DNA from: DATKMG01 sp035541995
GTDB taxonomy: Bacteria > Acidobacteriota > Terriglobia > Versatilivoradales > Versatilivoraceae
Direction of reading: 5' to 3'
Assembly (NCBI GenBank): GCA_035541995.1
Contig: DATKMG010000415.1
Span: forward strand, 1-26,594
Length of the DNA stretch: 26,594 nt
Positions 1-7,371 of this stretch are shown here, in pieces. The notes below the pieces were generated by a model. It was not told the DNA's origin, did no database searches, and saw nothing but the letters and a program-made list of their open reading frames with translations. The first letter of the stretch is position 1; every line of letters begins with the position of its first letter. The position numbers and the translations under genes were made by a program.

Positions 1-1586
1 ATGGCCCGGCCAGGCGTCACATCCTCTACCAGGGGGGGAGTAAAGGGAACGATCGCCGAGCGCGCAACGACCATTCCTTTGCGCTGGTATAACTTCCATT
101 TTTTGTCCACCGCAGCAAACAGCTCCAAAAACTCGCCGATCGTTTCAGAGTTGCCCAAGAAGAGATACCCGTCCTGGTTCAACGCATAGTGAAACACGGG
201 CAGCAGCTTTTTCTGTAGCTCTGCTCCCATGTAAATCAGCAGATTGCGACAACTGATGAGATCGATTCTGGAAAAGGGCGGGTCCTTAAGGACGTCTTGC
301 TTTGCAAAGATCACCATGTCGCGGATGGTTTTGCGGACGTGGTAGGTGCTGCCATCGTGGGCAAAGAAACGCCCCAAGCGTTCCGACGAAACGTCAGCGG
401 CGATGCTGTCAGGATACACGCCGGTGCGGGCTTTCTCGATGGCCTCGGCGTCAATGTCGGTCGCGAAAATCTGGATCTCGAAATCCTGTTTCAGATAGTC
501 GGCATGCTCCTGAAGCAAGATGGCGAAGGAATAGGCTTCTTCGCCGGTGGAACAGGCAGGCACCCAAACTCTCACGGGCCGCCCCGGGGACTTGCTGGCA
601 AGGAGGCGTGGGATGACCTGTTCTTTGAGCACCTCAAAAGCTCCCGGGTCGCGGAAAAAGTTGGTGACGCCGATCAAAAGCTCTCGAAAGAGCGTCTCCA
701 CTTCCAGCGGGTTTTGCTGCAGATAGCGGACATAATCTTCAAGGTGGTCTATTTGAGTGACAGCCATGCGCCTTTCGATCCGGCGGTGAATGGTGTTTTG
801 CTTGTAGTGAGTAAAGTCGTGGCCGGTCTGGATGCGCAGCAGAATAAATACTTTTTGCAGAGTGTCGCCGATTTTGGGGGCGAGGGCGATGACCGGCCTT
901 GGTATCCGGCCAAAGGCGTGTTGCACGTAGGCGATCAGTTGCTCCGGCATTTTGTCCGGCGGCAGAACATAGTCCACTAAACCGGTGGCGATGGCACTCC
1001 GGGGCATGCCATCGTACGCAGCCGTCTCGGGGGCCTGCACCATGGCCATTCCCCCTTCACCCTTGATCGCTTTGAGACCCTGAGTGCCATCGGTGCCAGT
1101 GCCCGAGAGCACGACACAGATTGCCCGCTCGTCCTGGCCCTGCGCCAGGGAACGAAAGAAAAAGTCAATCGGCAGTCGCAACCCGCGTGGGGCGGCCGGC
1201 TCCAGCAGGTGCAGCTTGCCATGCAAGAAGGCCATATCCCGGTTGGGCGGGATGATATAAATGCAGTTAGGCTGCACCTCCATTCCGTCCTCGACTTTGT
1301 AGACCTGCATTCGGGTGTATCGTTTGACTAAGTCTATCAGCATGCTCTTGTGGTCGGGGGCCAGGTGCTGCACCACGACGAAGGCCATCCCGCTGTCCGT
1401 ATCCGGGGGCATAGCGGCAAAGAATGACTCGATGGCGGCCAATCCTCCGGCCGAAGCGCCAATGCCGACAATGGGAAAGCTGGCCGCTGCGTCTCTCTCT
1501 ACAGGGACTCCAACAGACGCAGCAGCCGGCCCCTCTGCAGGTGACTGGACTTTTTGTTTCAAACTGGTTTTCGTCTTTTTGCTCAT
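1..1586 (-). CDS. CheB methylesterase-CheR methyltransferase fusion protein, 3' end off the window
   Basis: About 528 codons are visible, reading leftwards off the window edge. The ATG at 1586 has a GGGAG ribosome site about 6 nt upstream. Residues ~38-225 form a CheB-type methylesterase domain: GIGASAGG carries the Ser (S45), VVQHL the His (H74) and SGTGTDG the Asp (D166), with spacing like that of CheB. Residues ~245-495 form a CheR methyltransferase domain with GVTNFFRD (306-313), ACSTGEEAYS (344-353, SAM binding), FATDID (374-379) and SCRNLLIYM (445-453). There is no receiver domain before CheB. In this family such CheB-CheR fusions usually continue into coiled-coil, PAS and histidine kinase domains, which would lie beyond the edge. 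The likely role is cytoplasmic signalling, not flagellar chemotaxis, because no che or fli gene is seen nearby. The domain assignment is firm; the signal and output are unknown. Confidence 0.93.
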   Translation of the reverse strand, partial: MSKKTKTSLKQKVQSPAEGPAAASVGVPVERDAAASFPIVGIGASAGGLAAIESFFAAMPPDTDSGMAFVVVQHLAPDHKSMLIDLVKRYTRMQVYKVEDGMEVQPNCIYIIPPNRDMAFLHGKLHLLEPAAPRGLRLPIDFFFRSLAQGQDERAICVVLSGTGTDGTQGLKAIKGEGGMAMVQAPETAAYDGMPRSAIATGLVDYVLPPDKMPEQLIAYVQHAFGRIPRPVIALAPKIGDTLQKVFILLRIQTGHDFTHYKQNTIHRRIERRMAVTQIDHLEDYVRYLQQNPLEVETLFRELLIGVTNFFRDPGAFEVLKEQVIPRLLASKSPGRPVRVWVPACSTGEEAYSFAILLQEHADYLKQDFEIQIFATDIDAEAIEKARTGVYPDSIAADVSSERLGRFFAHDGSTYHVRKTIRDMVIFAKQDVLKDPPFSRIDLISCRNLLIYMGAELQKKLLPVFHYALNQDGYLFLGNSETIGEFLELFAAVDKKWKLYQRKGMVVARSAIVPFTPPLVEDVTPGRA

Positions 1587-1981
1587 CTGGGTCTCCCACT
1601 GGATGGTCCTCTCTGCGAAGTGCCTATCGCGCCATATCTACCGAGCCACCTTTCTAATGATTTCGATGCCTGAGTGGGACTGCCGAATACAATTACGGAT
1701 TAATCACGAATGGATATCTGACGCGAACCGGCATTGTTAGACAACTGCCCCGTCAATTTATCATACAACCACCTCCAGTGCCGAGAGGGATTATTCCAGG
1801 GGTACGCTCCTCCACAGCGGCGTGCCGATCATTTCCTCCATCACCAAGTTTTCCAAACTAAGGATGGATAGACCCGTCAATTGGGAGCTGCTCTTCATGC
1901 CGGTGGTTTTTGTGTTCCGGAATCGGGCCGCCTCTCCTTACCAATAGGCAACAACGATGGATCGTTCAGGGAGGGCAACCG
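1587..1981. other. Intergenic stretch with no supported gene
   Basis: This 395-bp gap lies between the start of the CheB-CheR gene and the end of the 101-aa gene. It must hold the promoter of the CheB-CheR gene, but I see no convincing -35/-10 pair, hairpin or repeat. Reading frames crossing it show no recognisable protein. Confidence 0.5.
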
Positions 1982-2287
1982 TTACAAGGACTTCGCTGGC
2001 TTGGACTTTACAGGATAGTGTTCTTGAACGTATCTTCGAAGTTCAACATCGGAGACTGTGAAACGCAGTGGCAGGGGCTGTTCTTCCGTTTCAACGCTCA
2101 GGTCGTACTTCAATTTGGTAAAGCACAGATCGGGAAGGTCCTGGTCTCTGAACTTATTATTCAACAAGTCTTCGGTCCTGACACTCGCCTTGAATTCTCG
2201 AGCCTCGGCCAGAGCTTCTATGACCCGAAAAGTATAAATCCGCATGGGGGGCTGCGCCTGATAGCCGACATATTGTATTCTCTTCAT
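1982..2287 (-). CDS. 101-aa unknown protein, coupled to the XRE regulator
   Basis: The ATG at 2287 overlaps the stop of the upstream XRE gene by four bases (ATGA), and AAGGA lies about 8 nt before it, so the two genes are almost certainly cotranslated. The product is 101 aa, soluble and mixed in charge, with no signal peptide or membrane segment. It opens with MKRIQYVGYQ and has a strand-rich centre (TFRVIEALAEARE, then FTKLKYDLSVETEE) and a basic tail ending PVKSKPAKSL. I do not recognise the family. The arrangement of a regulator and a small partner resembles toxin-antitoxin or prophage-repressor pairs, but nothing in the protein marks it as a toxin. It is real because of the coupling; its function is unknown. 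Confidence 0.75.
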   Translation of the reverse strand: MKRIQYVGYQAQPPMRIYTFRVIEALAEAREFKASVRTEDLLNNKFRDQDLPDLCFTKLKYDLSVETEEQPLPLRFTVSDVELRRYVQEHYPVKSKPAKSL

Positions 2288-3168
2288 GAAGCATCCTTTC
2301 TGTTGGCAATCCGTACCTCCAGGAAATGGAGGGGGTCTCGTAGATTCTGCAACTCACGATAGTAATAGAGGGCATTTGGCTTCCTGTCTTTGATCCTCAA
2401 GGCTTTTAAAAATTCGACTTCCTCTTGAGCGATGCCCAGGGAGAGCTGATACTCTGAAAGGAATTCCCTCAAACTGGCCCGATCATCGGCCAGTTCATCC
2501 GGTTCCAGCTCGACAAAACCAAATCTTTTGAATTGCTCTTTGCCTAGCTGGGGTTTCAAAGTAACGCTCATTCGGAAAGTGATGAGGTCGATGTCCCAGC
2601 CGGCAATCAATGGCTCCAGGAAGTAGGTGCAATTCTGCATCGACAGGCTGAAGACATTGGTGTCAAGGAAATCCAGGACGATGACCCGCATCTCTTCGTA
2701 ACTCCTACCGTTGAGGCGGGCTATGACTCGTAGCCAGTTCTCATTGTTCCATTCCTCCCTGGCTATCCCTTTAGCCACGTCGACCAGCTTTTGAGTGACG
2801 ATTCGCTCGATATCGCCGAAGGGCTCCTTGGCAAAGATCTGGCGGATTTGCCTCTGCTTTTCAAGACGACACTTGCGGAGAATGACCTCCCGAACCTGCT
2901 CAAACAATGGGGACGGCTGCGGCTCAATCTGGGTTTTCAGCTCATGCTTCCGCTGCAATTCTGCCAGCCGGCCAAGATCCCCCGGAGGGAGTTTCAGGAA
3001 ATCCTCCATCTTACGGTAAAGGTCCGTCCTGTGTGGGGACGGAGGCCGCTTCTTGCGATTGAGTAACTGTGAGATGAATGACTGAGTCACGTGGACAGCG
3101 GCCGCCAAATCGCTCTGCTCATAATCTAGCTGCTCCAGTCGATTTCTGATCAATTCCGGAACATCCAC
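2284..3168 (-). CDS. XRE-family helix-turn-helix regulator, 294 aa
   Basis: Residues ~5-40 form a Cro/C1-type helix-turn-helix (LEQLDYEQSDLAAAVHVTQS followed by FISQLLNRKKRPPS), the recognition helix lying in VTQSFISQLLN. The remaining ~250 residues are mostly helical and charged, with no family I recognise; they may serve for dimerisation or ligand sensing. The start is a GTG at 3168 with GAGGAG about 9 nt upstream, and the predicted promoter lies only ~40 bp further upstream. Two copies of an ATTAAC-N8-GTTAAT operator lie in the upstream region, one over this gene's own promoter and one over the divergent promoter, so autoregulation and control of the divergent genes are likely (inference). 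It is longer than simple antitoxins of the HigA type (about 100 aa). DNA binding is confident; the biological role is unknown. Confidence 0.88.
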   Translation of the reverse strand: MDVPELIRNRLEQLDYEQSDLAAAVHVTQSFISQLLNRKKRPPSPHRTDLYRKMEDFLKLPPGDLGRLAELQRKHELKTQIEPQPSPLFEQVREVILRKCRLEKQRQIRQIFAKEPFGDIERIVTQKLVDVAKGIAREEWNNENWLRVIARLNGRSYEEMRVIVLDFLDTNVFSLSMQNCTYFLEPLIAGWDIDLITFRMSVTLKPQLGKEQFKRFGFVELEPDELADDRASLREFLSEYQLSLGIAQEEVEFLKALRIKDRKPNALYYYRELQNLRDPLHFLEVRIANRKDAS

Positions 3169-3193
3169 GGCTCGAATCTCCTCTGTGGTTGCA

Positions 3194-3213
3194 ATTAACC
3201 TGTAATGGTTAAT
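3194..3213. promoter_or_regulatory. Operator copy 1, inverted repeat ATTAAC-N8-GTTAAT
   Basis: A perfect inverted repeat (ATTAACC, 6-nt spacer, GGTTAAT) sits 26 bp upstream of the XRE start codon. The same hexamers with the same 8-nt spacing recur at 3454-3473. It overlaps the -10 region and start point of the predicted XRE promoter, a repressor-like position. The likely binder is the adjacent XRE protein (inference). Confidence 0.7.
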
Positions 3214-3226
3214 ATATCATATATTA
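3210..3226. repeat. 17-bp perfect palindrome overlapping operator 1
   Basis: TAATATAT-C-ATATATTA is a perfect palindrome that directly continues operator 1 and covers the minus-strand -10 region. It is followed by TAGCTT; operator copy 2 is likewise followed by ATTAGCT, so the conserved block may extend past the hexamer repeat. It is AT-rich, so a simple promoter effect is possible instead of protein binding. Confidence 0.5.
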
Positions 3227-3238
3227 GCTTACGTTCAA
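3211..3238 (-). promoter_or_regulatory. Predicted sigma70-type promoter of the XRE operon
   Basis: On the minus strand TTGAAC (3238-3233), a 16-nt spacer and TATATT (3216-3211) give a plausible -35/-10 pair. Transcription would begin near 3204, leaving a leader of about 35 nt with the GAGGAG ribosome site. Operator 1 and the 17-bp palindrome overlap it. Confidence 0.5.
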
Positions 3239-3437
3239 GTTTTAATTCTTAAGCGATGTAATGAGTCGGTTGTTAGTGGAGGATCGAGACCCGCAAGGCC
3301 ATACATCGCCACCCCAGCGACTTCACTGAACTGAATCTTCCTGGATTCCTCATGGAACTGACAAAGAGATTCTGGAAAACAAAACCGGACTTATTTCGTA
3401 TCCATTTCCGGCAAGCTGGACCAACCTTTATCCCTCT

Positions 3438-3466
3438 TGACAATATGAAGTAAATTAACTTACTAT
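3438..3466 (+). promoter_or_regulatory. Predicted sigma70-type promoter of the 43-aa/120-aa genes
   Basis: A consensus TTGACA (3438-3443), exactly 17 nt, then TACTAT (3461-3466). The -10 lies inside operator copy 2, so bound regulator would block RNA polymerase. The first start codon is at 3583, giving a leader of about 110 nt. Confidence 0.65.
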
Positions 3467-3473
3467 GGTTAAT
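3454..3473. promoter_or_regulatory. Operator copy 2, inverted repeat ATTAAC-N8-GTTAAT
   Basis: ATTAAC at 3454-3459 and GTTAAT at 3468-3473 have the same hexamers and 8-nt spacing as operator 1, 260 bp away. The 3' flank (ATATTAGCT) also matches the flank of copy 1. It covers the -10 of the rightward promoter. Confidence 0.7.
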
Positions 3474-3582
3474 ATTAGCTAAAAGGTCTCCTATCCATTT
3501 ACCTCAATGGACAGCGATTAGATCTGGGAATTGAGGGAAGAGGATTCGCTGGACTTGTTGGAGTGAAAGGAAAGCGTGAATT

Positions 3583-3714
3583 ATGTTTGATCAAATCAAC
3601 TCCCCTGGGGTTGGAGCAAATAAGACCTGGAAGGAACGGATCTCCGAGGCAGCCATCATTGTGGCGGTGGTCATAGCCGCTCTGGGTGGCGTTCTATATT
3701 TGTCGTTACGCTAG
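3583..3714 (+). CDS. 43-aa single-pass membrane protein
   Basis: This is a small ORF with a polar, charged N-terminus (residues 1-22, including KTWKERISE) and one strongly hydrophobic segment at about 23-41 (AAIIVAVVIAALGGVLYL), ending in a short LR tail. The ATG at 3583 follows a purine-rich AAAGGAAAG stretch about 8-10 nt upstream. It is the first gene after the operator-controlled rightward promoter and lies 38 bp before the 120-aa gene. Size and topology fit small membrane effectors such as type I-like toxins or stress membrane peptides, but no family is recognisable and this is only an analogy. Small-gene calls are prone to error; promoter, ribosome site and hydrophobic segment together support it. 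Confidence 0.6.
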   Translation: MFDQINSPGVGANKTWKERISEAAIIVAVVIAALGGVLYLSLR

Positions 3715-3752
3715 TCTGCTCAGAACCGGCTTGGATCCAAGGTGAAATAGTC

Positions 3753-4115
3753 ATGAGAGAAGATTGGATGAGGGTGATCAAGGAAAATATGGTGCTGGTT
3801 TCCGGGAGCAAATCGACATACCGCTTTGGCGACAAAGAATCCAAGTCGGTGGCAATTGATTTCGGGGCCATGGAACTGAGGGGCGCCCCCGGGAAAAAGG
3901 CCCCTGACTCCAACTTAGGAGGCGCCAGGCCTCAAAAGAATGTCACGTTGGACATTTCCGATGAGAACTACCTCATCGTAAACAGAACTCCCAGCCTCCT
4001 GCGGTGCAGGCAGCTAATTCCCTGGAAGAGAATCGTCAATATTGTATTTCAGAGTGACCTGTCTCCGCTCCCATCCACTTCAGAGGTGAAGGCTTCTGCT
4101 GCGACCCGCGGTTGA
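3753..4115 (+). CDS. 120-aa unknown protein downstream of the small membrane protein
   Basis: The ATG at 3753 is preceded by AAGGTG about 7-9 nt upstream. The product is soluble, without signal peptide or membrane segment. Residues 1-40 contain VIKENMVLVSGSKSTYRFGD; a Gly/Pro/Lys-rich linker spans about 43-62; the C-terminal part has VTLDISDENYLIVNR and QLIPWKRIVNIVFQ, which look like beta strands. I do not recognise a family. Codon choice looks like that of real genes, and the gene follows the operator-controlled 43-aa gene. Its last ~80 bp overlap the 3' end of the opposite-strand glyoxalase remnant, so the final ~20 residues may derive from a junction. Confidence 0.62.
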   Translation: MREDWMRVIKENMVLVSGSKSTYRFGDKESKSVAIDFGAMELRGAPGKKAPDSNLGGARPQKNVTLDISDENYLIVNRTPSLLRCRQLIPWKRIVNIVFQSDLSPLPSTSEVKASAATRG

Positions 4116-4284
4116 AGATCATACGGATTCGCATAATGGGAACCCACCGAAGAGAGGAGGACCAGTTGCCGAGGACACCGCAGTAGAAGTCAAGTGTCCG
4201 CTGGAGATCTGCCACCATAAGGTGGACGTGACCAATCCGCGCCTGCGGGTCCACCGTCGTAGACAGGTTTTGATTGGCGCTCAT
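4036..4284 (-). pseudogene. Truncated glyoxalase/VOC-family protein remnant
   Basis: From an ATG at 4284 with GGGG 7 nt upstream, the first 40 residues match the start of VOC-superfamily proteins: RIGHVHLMVADLQRTLDFYC followed by GVLG, the first beta strand and helix of the fold including a metal-site His. After about residue 40 (near 4164) the sequence no longer resembles the family; the expected second metal-binding strand and the rest of a ~130-260-aa protein are absent, and I found no continuation in another frame. Translation stops at 4036. This is best read as a 5' fragment left after a deletion or insertion, possibly when the neighbouring module arrived. Confidence 0.6.
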
Positions 4285-4389
4285 TTCAAGTCCCCACAGT
4301 TTTTTCCTTCTCAAGTAACCCTTCAGCGGGCGGAGGCGTCATCTCCCCGGATTCCTCTAAAATGTCGGCTAGAGATTCTTGTCACGTAG

Positions 4390-6792
4390 CTATTTGCCCA
4401 CCGCCAACCCTGTAGACCGGTTTCCGTCTCCATCCACCGCCACAATTTCATAATGTCGGTCCAACCCGTTTCCCGCGGTGTGGTCGAAATAGAAAGTCCC
4501 AATCGCCACCCGGTCCAAGAGTCGGCCATCGCGCAGGACCTCGTACTCTGCAACCAATGCGTTGTCTCGGCTGGGTTGCCACTGCAGGGCAACGCCTGCC
4601 TGCTGGTGATAGGCAGCCGCCTGCATGTGCAAACTTTGAGGCCTTGTCGGAGGCGTGTGGTCCATCCCTTTACCCGGCGGGCAGGCGAGATTCAGATAGA
4701 TCATTTCGTCCTTCTGTCTCGGGTAGAAGCGAATGCCTTTTTTCATCCACTCGCTGCCGGCTTGCGTTTGTTGGCCCGGGGAGTAGCGCCAGGTTATTGT
4801 ATAGCCGGTTGCAGGTTGCAGGCGCTTGGGGAAAACGGTGACTTCGCCCTTCGGTAGTTCTTCTTGCAGGATGACTCCCTTCGTACACTCGGCATTCATC
4901 AACTGCAGATAACAATGCTCGTTTGGGACACCTTCGCCGAGGGGGTGGTAAACCCGCATATATCGATCCAAGATCTGTTCCTGGTGCAGGTATCGACGAA
5001 TCAAGACGTCGGCTCGTAACTGGTCGAGGGCGGGCCCTTCCAGCTCGGTCGATCCCACTCCAGACTCCATCAGCTTTGGAATGGACCAGAAATAACTCAG
5101 GTAGTAGCGATCATCGGGCCCGCCGCCGTCGGAGGCCTGATTATTCTCGAGCAATTCCAGCTTGTCCCAGTTGCACCATTCGCCACCGGAATTGCACCCC
5201 TGAAGCCCCATGCGAGGATTGGCGATCTTCACATCGCGCAGCATATTCAGATAGTGCCGATACTGCGCCACATGAGGTTGTCCGGGTTGGTGGTCGTGAT
5301 TCTGAGCCCAGCAGGGGGCTTGGACCCAACCGTCCAATCGATAATAATAGTCCCCGTACCGGTTTTCACGATCCAGCATGAATTGTTTCATATAATCGTG
5401 AGCCCCTTGGGAAGCCACGCAAAAGCCGTAACCATACCAGGCGGTTATTCCTTCAGGAGCTTTTGGGACAAGCGCCCATTCGGGATGTGACACATCCGGG
5501 GGTGTGCCTGGGGCAAAGTGCTGGGGAGGCATCCAAAGCCGGAAGAGGATGCCGGACTGCCGGAGATAGCTGACCAGTTCCGCCCATTCAATACCTTCCC
5601 AGACGCCACGTCCGCGCTCATCAAACCAAAAATCGTCTTCGTGGGCGATCTGGGCACCCGTGTGGAGGCACAGGTCCGCGATGCGCCACATCTCCTGAAT
5701 GTGCAAATCTGTTTTCTGGCGGTGCTTTAAGTCATCCCAATGTCCGTTGTAAATGGCCGTCGTCCAGAGGTACTGTTCGCGGGTAAGGTCCCATTTAAAG
5801 GTGGCTTGCCAATCCTGCATTTGTTCGACAACGCTGTCGAGGTCGCCCTGATAGACCCCCACAAAACTGTTAGGAACTTCAAAGCTTGCACCTGGTGCGA
5901 GAGTCTCTGTGTGCAGTTCCAGCCGGGATTGGACCAGGAGCGAGGGATGACCCGGGAATTGTACGGTCGGATTCCAGACCCGCATGGACCAGGGACCCAG
6001 GTAATTGAATCCCCAGAAAAGACCCTCGCCAGTTTTGCTGTCCTCTAGGATGAAGAAGGGATGATATGATGCGCTCCCATCATAAACGTCGTCCGCCCGA
6101 AAATCGCTGGCACCTGCCATGGAAAAGAAAGTCCGATTGTGTTGTCGAGCGAGCGATTCTTTGATCAGCTGGTTGGTGCCTGCCTCGGCCCCACCTCCTT
6201 GCCAGTGATAAAGCTGCAATTGCTCTACGAAGTCTGATTTGACTCTGAAATGGTTCATGCTGATGGCACTGAGGAATTGAGACTCTGAAGTCCTATTGAG
6301 CACCGTGTACCACTTCTTGATGATCCCCAGAGGAGTTCTTGGAGTGCTGGCAAAAACCTCATAGTGGAGACTGATCTGAAAAAGCGGATGTTCCAGGATG
6401 ATGATCAGCTCTACTCCCGGATCAATACCAGGTGACGTCTGCGGAACTGGCAAGCGGGCCAGGCGGCAATCTTTGAAAGTAAATGGCCCATTTTGTCCAC
6501 TCTGCTCTCGTGCACCAAATAGGAACTGAAACTCGTCTGCCTCAGCTCCAGCCACGAAGTTAGTCCCAGTGCGCCGGTTGGTTAGTTTCGTCAGATAGAA
6601 CTTCCCTTGAGCCAATCGGACCTGTTGTTCTATAAGACTTGTGCCAAAAGTCCAGGTGAACTGTTCCGGGTCAAATCGGGCAAAGCCATCACCTGAATTT
6701 AAGGATTGGGAGAGGATTTTGGATTCAGCCAATCCGCTGCCCGCTGCCGCAATTGAACTGAGTCCTACCAATATCAAAATCAGACGCTTCAT
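4390..6792 (-). CDS. Secreted GH36/clan-D-like glycoside hydrolase with C-terminal Fn3 domain
   Basis: The ATG at 6792 is chosen because it opens a clear signal peptide (MKRLILILVGLSSIAAAGSG, cleavage near residue 22-23) and has AGAGGTG about 8 nt upstream; a longer TTG-started version would bury it. The mature protein has an N-terminal beta-sandwich region (~25-330) and a (beta/alpha)8 domain (~335-610). Alpha-galactosidase-like signatures are YYYRLDGW (D487, candidate nucleophile), GCNSGGEW (532-539), NWDKLELLE and ASDGGG (D555, candidate acid/base), resembling the Asp pair of GH36/GH27 melibiases. A fibronectin type III domain occupies ~715-800. The likely role is cleavage of an alpha-linked (galacto)oligosaccharide in the periplasm or outside the cell. 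The substrate is uncertain because the motifs deviate from classical melibiases. A promoter is predicted at 6951-6979. Confidence 0.82.
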   Translation of the reverse strand: MKRLILILVGLSSIAAAGSGLAESKILSQSLNSGDGFARFDPEQFTWTFGTSLIEQQVRLAQGKFYLTKLTNRRTGTNFVAGAEADEFQFLFGAREQSGQNGPFTFKDCRLARLPVPQTSPGIDPGVELIIILEHPLFQISLHYEVFASTPRTPLGIIKKWYTVLNRTSESQFLSAISMNHFRVKSDFVEQLQLYHWQGGGAEAGTNQLIKESLARQHNRTFFSMAGASDFRADDVYDGSASYHPFFILEDSKTGEGLFWGFNYLGPWSMRVWNPTVQFPGHPSLLVQSRLELHTETLAPGASFEVPNSFVGVYQGDLDSVVEQMQDWQATFKWDLTREQYLWTTAIYNGHWDDLKHRQKTDLHIQEMWRIADLCLHTGAQIAHEDDFWFDERGRGVWEGIEWAELVSYLRQSGILFRLWMPPQHFAPGTPPDVSHPEWALVPKAPEGITAWYGYGFCVASQGAHDYMKQFMLDRENRYGDYYYRLDGWVQAPCWAQNHDHQPGQPHVAQYRHYLNMLRDVKIANPRMGLQGCNSGGEWCNWDKLELLENNQASDGGGPDDRYYLSYFWSIPKLMESGVGSTELEGPALDQLRADVLIRRYLHQEQILDRYMRVYHPLGEGVPNEHCYLQLMNAECTKGVILQEELPKGEVTVFPKRLQPATGYTITWRYSPGQQTQAGSEWMKKGIRFYPRQKDEMIYLNLACPPGKGMDHTPPTRPQSLHMQAAAYHQQAGVALQWQPSRDNALVAEYEVLRDGRLLDRVAIGTFYFDHTAGNGLDRHYEIVAVDGDGNRSTGLAVGK

Positions 6793-6950
6793 AATGAAGA
6801 CACCTCTGGAAGGCATACCCTGTGCCGCAAAGTGACAGGTTGTCGCCTGGGGGATAATTTCCGGATTGTCTCTTCTTGACCACCAAACCCCTGAGAGTGA
6901 CCTGGATAAGTCCTCGAACAAGGTTTACTTCACTCCATAGCTTTGTCGCG

Positions 6951-6979
6951 ATTCTAGCAATGGGCAACCGGATTGCCAA
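6951..6979 (-). promoter_or_regulatory. Predicted promoter of the GH36-like gene
   Basis: On the minus strand TTGGCA (6979-6974), 17 nt, TAGAAT (6956-6951). It faces the GH36-like gene and would give a leader of about 150 nt. Confidence 0.45.
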
Positions 6980-7371
6980 TTCAATTTGAAGTCAGGTCCG
7001 TTCTGAGCTTTTGCATAGCCTCGTTATAACGGAACTCTCATGAAGCGCGACGGTGTTTGAGCTTGAAGGCCGGCAACTATGGGGCCCAGTGGTGACACTA
7101 TCCTGAACCTATCAGGAGCCAAAACGACGATTCCAGACTATAATTCTAAAACAGCTGTGAGGAGAAGCTACACCGGAAATTCCAAAGTACTAGAGTGCCA
7201 CGGATCGTTCCTGGGCAAGTGACTGAGACTTGTGCGTGTCCTGGAACGTCGATTGGTGGCACAAATCTCATCAAGTGAAGGAGAGATATGTACCGAGCAT
7301 TGACAGTCGCGAGGGAATTCGGCAGTGGGGGCGGCCATCATCTGTGCCATGTACCCCTTAGGTGAGGGCAG
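6980..7371. other. Intergenic region between GH36-like gene and MFS exporter
   Basis: About 390 bp without a supported gene. A weak rightward promoter (TTCTGA, 17 nt, TTATAA at 7001-7029) could serve the MFS gene. Short frames in the second half are not convincing, lacking a ribosome site and any family resemblance. Confidence 0.35.

Noticed and set aside
297..980. Long plus-strand reading frame opposite the CheB-CheR gene
   Set aside because: The minus strand over the same bases encodes unmistakable CheB/CheR motifs; the plus-strand frame resembles no protein family.
1910..2362. 150-aa plus-strand frame
   Set aside because: It overlaps the coupled XRE/101-aa genes on the opposite strand, which have better start signals and coding character.
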